Assembly (NCBI GenBank): GCA_902769875.1
Contig: CACXQV010000007.1
Span: forward strand, 101,318 to 165,317
Length of the DNA: 64,000 nucleotides
Direction: 5' to 3'
Origin: an uncultured Bacteroidia bacterium
Lineage (GTDB): Bacteria; Bacteroidota; Bacteroidia; Bacteroidales; F082
Shown: piece by piece, positions 43,959-52,880 of the stretch
Position numbering within the stretch: the stretch's first letter is position 1
Layout of the letters: each line of letters begins with the position of its first letter
The notes under the pieces: model-generated
Database searches by the model: none
What the model saw: the letters and a program-made list of their open reading frames with translations, nothing else
Told to the model about the DNA's origin: nothing
Made by a program: the position numbers and the translations under genes

Positions 43959-46709
43959 ATGGAAATCGAAGACAAGACCGAAAACGAACCCTTGGACGAA
44001 CAGCCGTCCGATGCGTCCTTGGATGATGTGCAAGACGCTCAGGCTCAAGAGGATGAACATCATATCATCCCCTTGAAAGGGATGTTCGAGAACTGGTTTC
44101 TCGACTATGCCTCGTATGTCATCCTCGAACGTGCCGTGCCTGCCATTGAGGATGGCCTGAAGCCTGTGCAACGCCGCATCCTGCACTCGATGGACGAGCT
44201 CGACGACGGACGTTTCAACAAGGTGGCCAACATTGTGGGCAACACGATGAAATATCACCCTCACGGCGATGCCTCCATCGGTGACGCTTTGGTGCAATTG
44301 GCCCAAAAGGACTTGCTTATCGAGACGCAAGGCAATTTCGGCAACATCCTCACGGGCGACGATGCCGCCGCGCCGCGTTACATCGAGGCGCGACTTTCGA
44401 AGTTTGCCAAAGAGGTCGTTTTCAACCATAAAACCACCGATTGGACGCGCTCTTACGACAACCGCAACGCCGAGCCGGTATCGCTGCCGGTGAAGTTCCC
44501 GTTGTTGCTTGCCCAAGGCACGGAAGGCATTGCCGTGGGCTTGGCCTCCAAGTTCTTGCCGCACAACTTCAACGAACTGATTGATGCCTCGGTGGCCTAT
44601 CTTCGCGACGAGCCTTTCACGCTCTATCCCGACTTCCCCACGGGTGGCTTGATGGACGTGACCAACTACAATGACGGCCTGCGCGGCGGCAAGGTGCGTA
44701 TTCGTGCAAGAATCAGTCAACAAGACAAGAAAACGTTGGTCATCAGCGAGATACCTTACGGAACCACCACGGGCGGCTTGATTGAAAGCATCGTGAAGTG
44801 CAACGATAAGGGCAAAATCAAGATCAAGAAAATCGACGACAATACGGCGGAGAATTGTGAGATTGTCATTTACCTGAATCCCGGCGTTTCGCCCGACCAG
44901 ACCATCGACGCGCTTTATGCCTTCACCGATTGCGAGGTGTCCATTTCGCCCAATGCCTGCGTCATCGTCAATCAGCATCCGGCGTTCCTCGGCGTGAGCG
45001 AAATACTGAAACTCAGCACCGACCGCACAATGGAGCTGCTCAGCCTCGAATTGCGCATCTTGATTGACGAATTGGAGAACAGTTGGCACTGGATTTCGTT
45101 GGAGAAGATTTTCTTCGAGAAAGGCATCTACAAGGAGTTGGAAAACAAAGACTATGAGACTTGGGACGACCAACTGACAGGCATCGAGCGGCGTTTTGAC
45201 CCCTATCGCAATCTGCTGAAACGCGAGGTGACTTGTGAGGACGTGGAGAAACTATGCGAGAAGCCCGTGCGTAAAATCTCGAAATTCGACATCAAGAAAG
45301 CCGACGAGCAGTTGGCCGACCTCGAAAAGCGGATGGAGGAAGCCCGATACAACCTCGACCATATCGTTGATTACACCATCGACTATTTCCTTCACATCAA
45401 GGAGAAATATGGCGAAGGTCGCGAGCGCAAGACCGAAATCCGCAACTTCGACAACATTTCGGCTGTGGCCGTGGCCGCCAACAACGAGAAGCTGTATGTC
45501 AATAAGGAGGAAGGCTTCGTTTGCACTGGCGAGGGACTGAAGCGCGAGAAAAACAAGGAAGCATACGAATATGTGTGCGACTGTTCCGACTTGGACGACA
45601 TCATCGTTTTTCATGAGGACGGCAAATATTCGGTGGTGAAATTGCAGCCGAAACTTTTTGTCGGCCAAAAGGTGATTCACGTCGATGTGTTCCATAAGAA
45701 CGATGGCCGTACGACCTACAATGTCGTGTATCGCGACGGCAAGAACGGCGCACCGCATTATGTGAAACGTTTTGCCGTGAAGGGCGTGACGAGAGACAAG
45801 GAATATGACCTCACGCAGGGCAAGCCCAGCTCGAAGGTGCGTTATTTTTCCTCCAATCCCAACGGCGAGGCCGAGATCATCAAAGTGACTTTGGTGCTGT
45901 TCAACAAGAAGCAAAAGACGGTGGATTACAACTTTGCCGACCTCACCGTGAAAGGCCGTGACGCACGCGGCAATCTGTTGACCAAATACGAGGTCAAGGA
46001 AATCAAGAAGGGTGGGGAGGGAGTTTCGACGCTTGAAGCCCGCGACATTTGGTACGACGACACCGTGCGCCGCCTCAATGCCGACAAGCGTGGCTATTGC
46101 CTTGGAGCTTTCGAAGGCGAGGACAAGATTTTGCAAATCTTCTCGAACGGCGAGTTCAAGATTTCGGGCTTCGACCTCAACACGCATTTCGATGACGATA
46201 TGATTGAAATCCGCAAGTTCGATGCCGATGAAGTTTTCTCGGTGGTCTACATCGAGGGCGATACCCAGAAGATGTACCTGAAGCGATTCAGCATTGAGGC
46301 GGATACCAAGCTGAATACCCGCATTTCGTTCATTGGCGAGCATCCTGAGGCGAAATATTTGGGTCATAGCACTGATGTCTTGCCGCGCCTTTTGCTGAGC
46401 TACAAGGTCAGCGACGCAGGCAACAGCTTCCCCGACGATGAGGTCAATGTGGAGGAATTCATCGGTGTCAAAAGTTATAAGGCCAAGGGAAAACGCCTGT
46501 CGACGAGAGAAATAGAAAGTTGGCAGTTCTTGGAGCCGTTCCAACCCGAACCGGCTGATGAAGAGGCAGAGGATAGTGAGGCTCCTGAGCCTGCTGAAGT
46601 GCCTGAAAATGAGAAAAAAATCGATGTTAACCCAGCTGATGTGCCGTTGGAAATCGTTGAGCCTAAAGGTGATGGCGTTCAGATGGATTTGTTTGGAGAC
46701 GATTTGTAA
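43959..46709 (+). CDS. DNA gyrase/topoisomerase IV subunit A (Bacteroidetes ParC type)
   Basis: 916 residues. Catalytic breakage-reunion domain: YVILERAVPAIEDGLKPVQRRIL, KVANIVGNTMKYHPHGD, and the active-site tyrosine in AAPRYIEARLS (about residue 140). A coiled segment (ADEQLADLEKRMEEARYNLDHIV) precedes beta-propeller-like repeats (from about 490). The N-terminal 40 residues are an acidic low-complexity extension, and the C-terminal 70 residues are acidic and end in QMDLFGDDL, which fits a sliding-clamp binding motif. A GyrB/ParE partner is not in the window. The lipoprotein gene begins at its stop (TAATG). Confidence 0.92.
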   Translation: MEIEDKTENEPLDEQPSDASLDDVQDAQAQEDEHHIIPLKGMFENWFLDYASYVILERAVPAIEDGLKPVQRRILHSMDELDDGRFNKVANIVGNTMKYHPHGDASIGDALVQLAQKDLLIETQGNFGNILTGDDAAAPRYIEARLSKFAKEVVFNHKTTDWTRSYDNRNAEPVSLPVKFPLLLAQGTEGIAVGLASKFLPHNFNELIDASVAYLRDEPFTLYPDFPTGGLMDVTNYNDGLRGGKVRIRARISQQDKKTLVISEIPYGTTTGGLIESIVKCNDKGKIKIKKIDDNTAENCEIVIYLNPGVSPDQTIDALYAFTDCEVSISPNACVIVNQHPAFLGVSEILKLSTDRTMELLSLELRILIDELENSWHWISLEKIFFEKGIYKELENKDYETWDDQLTGIERRFDPYRNLLKREVTCEDVEKLCEKPVRKISKFDIKKADEQLADLEKRMEEARYNLDHIVDYTIDYFLHIKEKYGEGRERKTEIRNFDNISAVAVAANNEKLYVNKEEGFVCTGEGLKREKNKEAYEYVCDCSDLDDIIVFHEDGKYSVVKLQPKLFVGQKVIHVDVFHKNDGRTTYNVVYRDGKNGAPHYVKRFAVKGVTRDKEYDLTQGKPSSKVRYFSSNPNGEAEIIKVTLVLFNKKQKTVDYNFADLTVKGRDARGNLLTKYEVKEIKKGGEGVSTLEARDIWYDDTVRRLNADKRGYCLGAFEGEDKILQIFSNGEFKISGFDLNTHFDDDMIEIRKFDADEVFSVVYIEGDTQKMYLKRFSIEADTKLNTRISFIGEHPEAKYLGHSTDVLPRLLLSYKVSDAGNSFPDDEVNVEEFIGVKSYKAKGKRLSTREIESWQFLEPFQPEPADEEAEDSEAPEPAEVPENEKKIDVNPADVPLEIVEPKGDGVQMDLFGDDL

Positions 46710-47485
46710 TGAAGAAATTGCATTTAATCATAGGATTGGTTTTTGGCTTGTTGCTCAGTGGTTGCCAAACCGAAATGAAGTTGGCCAAAAGGTTTGTAAC
46801 GGAGCAAGCCAATACCCGCGTGGCGGTCTATTTCCCCGAACAGGCCGAAGTGAAGACTGAATACAATACCCAATATGGCCGTAAGACGGAGGTCTTGGAT
46901 GGCTTTAGCCAAGATTTGTTTTTGGACGTGATGTATAAGGCATACGCTGATATGTTGCGCGTGTATGGCTTGAATGTGTATGTTCCAGAAGATGCTGACA
47001 ACGTGCAAGTTGACTCAACGCATTGGTTGGTGATGCTTTCGCGGATGGAGATTTCGGGGCGTATCACCGAGTATGAGGACTATCTGTTCAGCGACACGGA
47101 TGAGTATAGATACAAGCACCCCTTGAACACTGTCAACGTGGCTTCGTGGTTCGAAATCAATGATGGCGATTGGAGGCCTGTGCAGTTTTGCGAGCATAAC
47201 CTGATGGATGGCTTCAATTCCAAGTCGAATTACAATATATGGAAAAACGATATTGAGCATTATTATACCATTGATACCCTGAAACTTAAGGATGTCTACA
47301 ATTACGCTGTATATCTTGGCAAACTCTATGCCGGCTACACATACGATTATATGATGAACAGTTATGTGGCGAAAGAGTTCAAGAAACTGGATTACACCTA
47401 TCAGATTCTTCTGCGCTACGATCCTTACAAGAAACAAATGCGGTACGCGGAAGATGATGATATGTTCTTGGAAATCAGGGAATAG
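46709..47485 (+). CDS. Lipoprotein of unknown function
   Basis: 258 residues. Lipobox MKKLHLIIGLVFGLLLSGC (Cys at 19). The mature part (TEMKLAKRFVTEQANTRVAVYFPEQAEV ... LVMLSRMEISGRITEYEDYLF) is conserved-looking but I do not recognise the family. Its ATG shares a base with the topoisomerase stop, so translation is coupled, an odd pairing for an envelope protein. It converges with cdaA 2 bp away. Confidence 0.72.
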   Translation: MKKLHLIIGLVFGLLLSGCQTEMKLAKRFVTEQANTRVAVYFPEQAEVKTEYNTQYGRKTEVLDGFSQDLFLDVMYKAYADMLRVYGLNVYVPEDADNVQVDSTHWLVMLSRMEISGRITEYEDYLFSDTDEYRYKHPLNTVNVASWFEINDGDWRPVQFCEHNLMDGFNSKSNYNIWKNDIEHYYTIDTLKLKDVYNYAVYLGKLYAGYTYDYMMNSYVAKEFKKLDYTYQILLRYDPYKKQMRYAEDDDMFLEIRE

Positions 47486-47487
47486 AC

Positions 47488-48261
47488 TTATCCTTTCATT
47501 TCTTTTTCAATCATTTCGCGAAGTTCCAGCGGTTTGATGGTCTTGATTTCGCCGCCCGAAACCATACTTATGTTTCCGGTTTCTTCTGAAACGACCAAGG
47601 CTATGCAATCGTTGACCTCGGTCACGCCGATGGCGGCGCGGTGGCGCAGGCCGTAATGGCCTGGGATGTTGGTCTTGTTGGAGACGGGCAGGATGCAACG
47701 TGCCGCCGTGATGCGGTTGTGGCGGATAATCATTGCACCGTCATGCAAGGGGCTGTTTTTGAAGAAGATGTTCTCAATCAGCGGGTTGCTGATGTCGGCA
47801 TTGACCACCACACCCGTAGTGACGATGTCGTCGAGGTTGTTTTTGCGTGTAAGCAGGATGAGTGCGCCCTGCTTGATGTCCGACATGTTGATGCAGGCCC
47901 TGGCAAGGGATTCGATGTCCAAGTCCACATTGCTCCTGACTCTCAGGAATTTGAACCTTTGCGCCAACTTGCCTTCGCGTGCTTGGTCGCCGATGGTGAA
48001 AAGGAAGCGCCGTATCTCAGGTTGGAAAATGATGATGAGCGCGATGAAACCCACGCTGACGAAGGCACCGAGGATGGCGGTCAGCATTTCCATCTGTAAA
48101 AACTTGACCAACTGCCAGATAAGGAATACTGCAACGATGCCGATGAAAATGCTCATGGCGGAAGTGCCCTTCAGCAGTCGGTAAAGGCCGTAAAACAGGG
48201 CGGCCACCAAAAAGATGTCGATGATGTCGAAGACACGTATTTGGATGAATAGGTCAATCAT
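47488..48261 (-). CDS. cdaA: Diadenylate cyclase CdaA
   Basis: 257 residues. Three N-terminal membrane helices (about 1-75, VFDIIDIFLVAALFYGLYRLL onward) and a DisA_N/DAC domain with the catalytic motifs LHDGAMII (DGA) and GLRHRAAIG (RHR). It makes the second messenger c-di-AMP from two ATP. The longer frame from 48345 overlaps folP and lacks support, so the ATG at 48261 is chosen, 10 bp after the folP stop. folP-cdaA is a known pairing in Bacteroidetes. No CdaR regulator gene is adjacent, which is usual outside Firmicutes. Confidence 0.93.
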   Translation of the reverse strand: MIDLFIQIRVFDIIDIFLVAALFYGLYRLLKGTSAMSIFIGIVAVFLIWQLVKFLQMEMLTAILGAFVSVGFIALIIIFQPEIRRFLFTIGDQAREGKLAQRFKFLRVRSNVDLDIESLARACINMSDIKQGALILLTRKNNLDDIVTTGVVVNADISNPLIENIFFKNSPLHDGAMIIRHNRITAARCILPVSNKTNIPGHYGLRHRAAIGVTEVNDCIALVVSEETGNISMVSGGEIKTIKPLELREMIEKEMKG

Positions 48262-48271
48262 AGGCTGATGT

Positions 48272-49135
48272 TTAACTGAGTTTGTTTTTTGATTGGGCTG
48301 CAAAATTACGAAAAGAACCGACCAATTCGATGGCTTCGCGTGCATTTTTCACATCGTGGACGCGCAAGATGTCGGCTCCGTTGAGCAGGGCGATGGTGTT
48401 CAGGACGGTGGTGCCGTTTTCGGCAGTCTGTGGTGTTGTGCCCAACACCTTATTTATTAACGACTTCCGTGAAATGCCGATGAGGATGGGCAGATTATGA
48501 TAACGGTATCTTTCCAAATCGCTGAGCAACTGATAATTGGCTTCGAGACTTTTGCCAAAGCCTATTCCGGGGTCGAGGATGATTTGTTGTTCGCCATAGG
48601 CTTCAAGGATTTTGCATTGCTGGGCGAAAAAGTCCATCACGGTTTGGTGGATGTCGCCGGCGAGTGCGTAATGGTGCATGGTTTCGGGAGAACCAATGCA
48701 GTGCATCATGATGTACGGAATGTGGTTTTTGCCGATGTAAGGCAGCATTTCCGCGTCGAAAAGTCCTCCTGAGATGTCGTTGATGAGGTCGGCGCCTTCG
48801 CTGATGCAAGCCTCAGCCACGTTTTTCCTGAACGTGTCTATTGAAATCAAGGTGCGTGGAAAGGCTTTTTTGATGGCTTTCAGGATAGGGACGACACGCT
48901 CCATTTCCTCTTGTTCCGTGGCGATGGCATTGTTGGGCCGCGTTGAGCAGCCGCCTATGTCCACAATGTCGGCACCATCGTAAAGCATTGTTTCGCAATG
49001 GTTTATGGCATTGCCCAATTGGTTGAAACGCCCGCCGTCGGAGAACGAGTCGGGGGTCACATTGAGGATGCCCATAAGGGCTGGACGGTCGAAAACTATG
49101 GTTTTATCGTGTGGCTTGAATTGTAACATGGTCAA
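48272..49135 (-). CDS. folP: Dihydropteroate synthase
   Basis: 287 residues. Condenses p-aminobenzoate with dihydropterin diphosphate in folate synthesis. Motifs: RPALMGILNVTPDSFSDGGRF (pterin site), DIGGCSTRP, DLINDISGG, and IILDPGIGFGKS (about 195-206), then GISRKSL with the sulfonamide-contact Lys/Arg region. Normal length. The Met at position 3 is an alternative start. The first gene of the folP-cdaA pair, with a good promoter at 49156-49188. Confidence 0.95.
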   Translation of the reverse strand: MTMLQFKPHDKTIVFDRPALMGILNVTPDSFSDGGRFNQLGNAINHCETMLYDGADIVDIGGCSTRPNNAIATEQEEMERVVPILKAIKKAFPRTLISIDTFRKNVAEACISEGADLINDISGGLFDAEMLPYIGKNHIPYIMMHCIGSPETMHHYALAGDIHQTVMDFFAQQCKILEAYGEQQIILDPGIGFGKSLEANYQLLSDLERYRYHNLPILIGISRKSLINKVLGTTPQTAENGTTVLNTIALLNGADILRVHDVKNAREAIELVGSFRNFAAQSKNKLS

Positions 49136-49155
49136 TTATTGAGGTTTATTTGTCG

Positions 49156-49188
49156 CAAAAATATGGAAATAGCTGATAAAAAACCAAA
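49156..49188 (-). promoter_or_regulatory. Promoter of folP-cdaA
   Basis: On the minus strand: TTTG (49188-49185), a 21-bp spacer and TATTTTTG (49163-49156), 20 bp before the folP ATG. Confidence 0.68.
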
Positions 49189-49205
49189 CTGCCGAAAAAA
49201 ATGCC

Positions 49206-49213
49206 TATCTTTG
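49206..49213 (+). promoter_or_regulatory. -7 promoter element of the AlbA_2 gene
   Basis: TATCTTTG, full match, 28 bp before the GTG start at 49242. It is divergent from the folP promoter; a -33 TTTG is not obvious. Confidence 0.55.
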
Positions 49214-49241
49214 CAGTCATAACTTTGTCAGAAAAAGTAAG

Positions 49242-51044
49242 GTGATTGATTTGCAAAATATCCAGCAATACCGCGAAGACAACCGTCTCGAAGCCAAGCA
49301 AGCGCAAAGGGGTTTGCCCGTGAGCGTGTGGGAGACTTATTCCGCTTTTGCCAATACGGATGGAGGCTTGATTCTGCTTGGCGTGATGGAACGCGGCGAC
49401 CATAGTCTGGATATTGTCGGTGTTGATGATCCGGAAAAGATGGTGTCGGATTTTTGGAACACCATCAATAATCCACAGAAAATCAATGTCAATATTCTTA
49501 CGAACCATTGTGTTCAGGTCGTTAGGCAAAACGGAAAGGCGGTTGTGGCCATTGATGTTCCGCGAGCCGACAGGACTATGAAACCTGTTTTTGTCGGCAC
49601 TGACCCTATGCGTGGCTCCTATCGGCGCAATGGCGAAGGTGATTACCATTGCAACAAGGATCAGGTTGCGGCTATGTATCGTGATGCATCCATCGTAGGA
49701 GTGGATATGAGAGTTTTGACGAATATGGATATGACTGTTTTCGATATGGAGAGTATCCATGCCTACCGTAACCGTTTTGCATCATTCCATCCCAATCATA
49801 TTTGGCTCAATCTTGACGATGAATTGTTTTTGCGCAGGATTGGCGCGATGAGCCTGTCTGATGATGACCAGAAAATTCACCCGACGGTTGCTGGTTTGTT
49901 GATGTTCGGCTATGAATATGAGATTTTGCGTGAGTTCCCAAATTATTTCCTTGATTATCAAGAGCGTTTGGATGACAATGCCAGATGGAGCAACCGCATC
50001 GTTTCCAGTTCGGGCGAATGGAGTGGCAACTTGTTTGACTTCTTTTTCAAGGTTTTTTCGAAGTTGGCGGATGGACTGCCTCGGCCTTTTGTGATGCGTG
50101 AATCTTCACGGATTGACGAAACGCCGTTGCATGATGCCTTGCGCGAACTGCTGTTGAATGCCTTGGTTCATGCCGACCATTATGGGCGACAGGGTATTGT
50201 AATCGTTAAAGCGAAGGATTTTTATTCTTTCTCCAATCCGAGCGACATTCGCATTGGGCTCAAAGTGGCGTTGAGCGGTGGCGTTTCAGACTCGCGTAAT
50301 AGCGTCATCATGAAGATGTTTGCCTTGATTGATAAGGTGGAACGCGCCGGGATGGGCATTCCACAGGCCATTGACAGTTGGCAGAATCTGTTGCGGGTGA
50401 TGCCGTATTATCGGGTGACTTATAATCCTGAGCGGACAACGGTAAGATTGGAGGTTGAAACGCTTTTTGACACCGAAAATGTCCTAAAGGTTACTCCTCG
50501 TGAATATACCGATAATCATAGGTGTAGTATTGTTTCTGAAGATGTGCATGACCCAAAGGATTTCTGCAATACTGTTTATGATGATGACCCAAAGAATGAA
50601 TATAAGGGTGTTTGTAGGAATTATGCTGATATTCAATTAAATAATGAGTTTGATTATTGGGATGTTTTTCAGAATGATGACCCAAAGAATGACCCAAAGA
50701 ATGACCCAAAGCGCGACCCAAAGAATGGCCCAAAGAAAAAGATGTCTAAAAATATTGATAATCAGAATGATAAAAGTGTTTTTGAAGTGTATGATGACCC
50801 AAAGAATGACCCAAAGAATGACCCAAAGAATGACCCAAAGAATGACCCAAATAAATTGACAGATCGTCAGAAATCTATTTTGCTTTTGGTGATTGATGAT
50901 GGCTGCATTACGATGGAAAAGATTGCACAGAAACTTGGTGTCTCATTGAAAACTGTCAAACGCGATATGTCGCAGTTGCAAATCATGAATCAAATCAAGC
51001 GAGTCGGTTCAAGAACCAAAGGCGAATGGAAAGTGTTGGAATAA
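49242..51044 (+). CDS. AlbA_2/Schlafen-type ATP-binding protein with DPKN repeats and C-terminal HTH
   Basis: 600 residues, GTG start. Residues about 8-130 are an AlbA_2 (Schlafen N-terminal) domain: EDNRLEAKQAQRGLPVSVWE and AFANTDGGLILLGV. Residues about 285-400 are a GHKL-like ATPase part (LHDALRELLLNALVHADHYG, the N-box). Two blocks of DPKN tetrapeptides (about 480-499 and 519-538) lead to a C-terminal HTH (RQKSILLLVIDDGCITMEKIAQ, SLKTVKRDMSQLQ). Family members are called transcriptional regulators or putative helicases; some Schlafen-like proteins act in defence. It lies between folP-cdaA and the DUF1599/BT_3928/tpiA genes and may be an insertion there. Confidence 0.83.
   Translation: MIDLQNIQQYREDNRLEAKQAQRGLPVSVWETYSAFANTDGGLILLGVMERGDHSLDIVGVDDPEKMVSDFWNTINNPQKINVNILTNHCVQVVRQNGKAVVAIDVPRADRTMKPVFVGTDPMRGSYRRNGEGDYHCNKDQVAAMYRDASIVGVDMRVLTNMDMTVFDMESIHAYRNRFASFHPNHIWLNLDDELFLRRIGAMSLSDDDQKIHPTVAGLLMFGYEYEILREFPNYFLDYQERLDDNARWSNRIVSSSGEWSGNLFDFFFKVFSKLADGLPRPFVMRESSRIDETPLHDALRELLLNALVHADHYGRQGIVIVKAKDFYSFSNPSDIRIGLKVALSGGVSDSRNSVIMKMFALIDKVERAGMGIPQAIDSWQNLLRVMPYYRVTYNPERTTVRLEVETLFDTENVLKVTPREYTDNHRCSIVSEDVHDPKDFCNTVYDDDPKNEYKGVCRNYADIQLNNEFDYWDVFQNDDPKNDPKNDPKRDPKNGPKKKMSKNIDNQNDKSVFEVYDDPKNDPKNDPKNDPKNDPNKLTDRQKSILLLVIDDGCITMEKIAQKLGVSLKTVKRDMSQLQIMNQIKRVGSRTKGEWKVLE
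50679..50855 (+). repeat. Two blocks of 12-nt repeats in the AlbA_2 gene
   Basis: Unit GACCCAAAGAAT (DPKN). Block 1 at 50679-50738 has five copies with small changes; block 2 at 50796-50855 has five copies, the last degenerate. Stray units occur just upstream (about 50549 and 50584). The period preserves the frame. Confidence 0.93.
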
Positions 51045-51066
51045 AAGAATTAAAGAAATCAAATAT

Positions 51067-51633
51067 ATGTCCCAAAAAGATACGAAAACCCAATTTCATG
51101 CAGTTTTGGCGCAATGCCGCAAGCTGTTTGTCGACAAGATGAAGGACTATGGTCCGGCATGGCGGATTTTGAGGACGCCATCCATAACGGATCAAATTTT
51201 TATCAAGGTTAAGAGAATCAGGACTTTGCAGACCGCCACTGAACATTTGGTAGACGAAGGCGTCGAGCCTGAGTTCATTGGCATTGTCAATTATGCGGCT
51301 ATGGGTATCATCCAATTGCGGTTGGGTGTGGTCGACCAGCCTGACCTGAGCCTTGAGGAAGCCACACGATGGTTTGACAAAGTGACCATCGAGGCTTACG
51401 AGCTGATGACACGCAAGAACCACGACTACGACGAGGCTTGGCGTGATATGCGCATCAGTTCAATCACCGATTTGATCATGACCAAGGTGCTGCGCACAAA
51501 GAGCATCGAGGACCATGGCGGCAAAACCCTTGTTTCCGAAGGACTCGATGCCAATTATTACGATATGATCAACTATGCGGTTTTTGCTTTGATTTTGATG
51601 AGTGAGGAGGTGAACGATGAGAAGAAAAAGTAG
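51067..51633 (+). CDS. DUF1599 domain protein
   Basis: 188 residues built from two copies of the DUF1599 motif: DKMKDYGPAWRILRTPSITDQIFIKVKRI (about 21-50) and TRKNHDYDEAWRDMRISSITDLIMTKVLR (about 118-147). The family is predicted to be linked to nucleotide modification; no activity is established to my knowledge. In Bacteroides it commonly stands beside the BT_3928 family gene and tpiA, as here. It overlaps the next gene by 17 bp. Confidence 0.85.
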   Translation: MSQKDTKTQFHAVLAQCRKLFVDKMKDYGPAWRILRTPSITDQIFIKVKRIRTLQTATEHLVDEGVEPEFIGIVNYAAMGIIQLRLGVVDQPDLSLEEATRWFDKVTIEAYELMTRKNHDYDEAWRDMRISSITDLIMTKVLRTKSIEDHGGKTLVSEGLDANYYDMINYAVFALILMSEEVNDEKKK

Positions 51634-52873
51634 TTTCGGCATTGGCTGGCTGAGCATTTTGCTGGCGCTTGCCTCGGCGGTGGGCATCTTTTTCCTGCCC
51701 GACTATAAGTTTTGGTTTCTCGCCATTCTGTTGCTTAATGTGTTGGTTTCTTTTGTTTTTGGCAAACGCTACAGCGATGGTACAATGACGGTTTGCCGCC
51801 TTTTGGTGGGTGCATTGTTCATTTTCAGCAGTTTCACGAAAGGTGTCGACCCTTTGGGGACGAAATACAAAATCCTTGATTATTTGGCCGTCTACAATAT
51901 GGAATGGCTTAACGGGCTGGCGATGCTTTTGGCTGTTGGCTTGATTTTGGCTGAGTTTATCGTCGGTATATGCTTGTTCGCCAACATTTTGCCTCGATTG
52001 TCGGTCTTGGGTGCCGCACTGTTGATGCTGTTTTTCACCACGACAACCTTGTTTGATGCCGTTTATGACTTGGTGCCCGACTGTGGCTGTTTTGGTACGG
52101 CCATCAAGATGAGCAATTGGCAGACGTTTTATAAGAACATAGTCATCGATGCTGTGCTTATACCATTGATTCTGAACAATAAACGCTTGGGAAACCGTTT
52201 GCTTGACATTCCGATTCAGTTTGTCGTGGCCATCGCTTTGGCTGTCGCTTTCTTGGGTTTCGAGTTGTATAACTATCGCCATCTTCCCGTTGTGGACTTC
52301 ATGAATTGGAAAGTGGGCAAACAGATAAACGCCCAGACTGCCGAGCCGAACCGCATTTATTTGACTTACAGGAATAAAGCAACGGGTGAGAAACAAGAAT
52401 TTCTCTCGCCTGACTATCCTTGGAACGACTCTGTTTGGATGTCGCAATGGGAGTTTGTGCAGCAGCGCGTGGAAGGAGGCACTGATTATCTTGGGTTTAC
52501 GGCGTTGGATGTGGACGGCAACGATGTGACCGAAATGCTCCTTAACACCGAGAATCTTCTGATGTTCACTTCGAGCGACTTGACCAAAGTGACCGAGAAG
52601 GAATGGGCAAAGGTGAAAACCATCACGGAAACCGCTGATAAATATGGCTATTATGTGGTTTGGACGGTTTCCGCCGAGCCGGAATATGTAGAGCAGTTGC
52701 GCGAAAAATATGATTTCCTGTATGAGGCTTATTTCGCTGACGAGTTGGAAATCAAGACGATAGTACGATTCAATCCAGGACTGATTTGGCTCGACAACGG
52801 CTTGGTGAAGGGCAAATGGAGCGCGGTGGACTTCCCGCAAGGGGAAAAACTGGAAAAGATTTTCGAAAATTGA
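51617..52873 (+). CDS. BT_3928 family DoxX/MauE-like membrane protein
   Basis: 418 residues. Two N-terminal helices, then a DoxX-like four-helix region (VCRLLVGALFIFSSFTKGVDPLG ... DLVPDCGCFGTAIKMSNWQTFYKN), with the CGCFG motif typical of MauE-like proteins, another helix, and a periplasmic C-terminal half (about 250-418) with a thioredoxin-like beta pattern (LLMFTSSDLTKV, YYVVWTVSAEPEYVEQL) but no CxxC. Function unknown; a redox or membrane role is inferred from the family. Co-transcribed with DUF1599 upstream and probably with the ABC permease 7 bp downstream. Confidence 0.85.
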   Translation: MRRKSSFGIGWLSILLALASAVGIFFLPDYKFWFLAILLLNVLVSFVFGKRYSDGTMTVCRLLVGALFIFSSFTKGVDPLGTKYKILDYLAVYNMEWLNGLAMLLAVGLILAEFIVGICLFANILPRLSVLGAALLMLFFTTTTLFDAVYDLVPDCGCFGTAIKMSNWQTFYKNIVIDAVLIPLILNNKRLGNRLLDIPIQFVVAIALAVAFLGFELYNYRHLPVVDFMNWKVGKQINAQTAEPNRIYLTYRNKATGEKQEFLSPDYPWNDSVWMSQWEFVQQRVEGGTDYLGFTALDVDGNDVTEMLLNTENLLMFTSSDLTKVTEKEWAKVKTITETADKYGYYVVWTVSAEPEYVEQLREKYDFLYEAYFADELEIKTIVRFNPGLIWLDNGLVKGKWSAVDFPQGEKLEKIFEN

Positions 52874-52880
52874 TTGTTTC

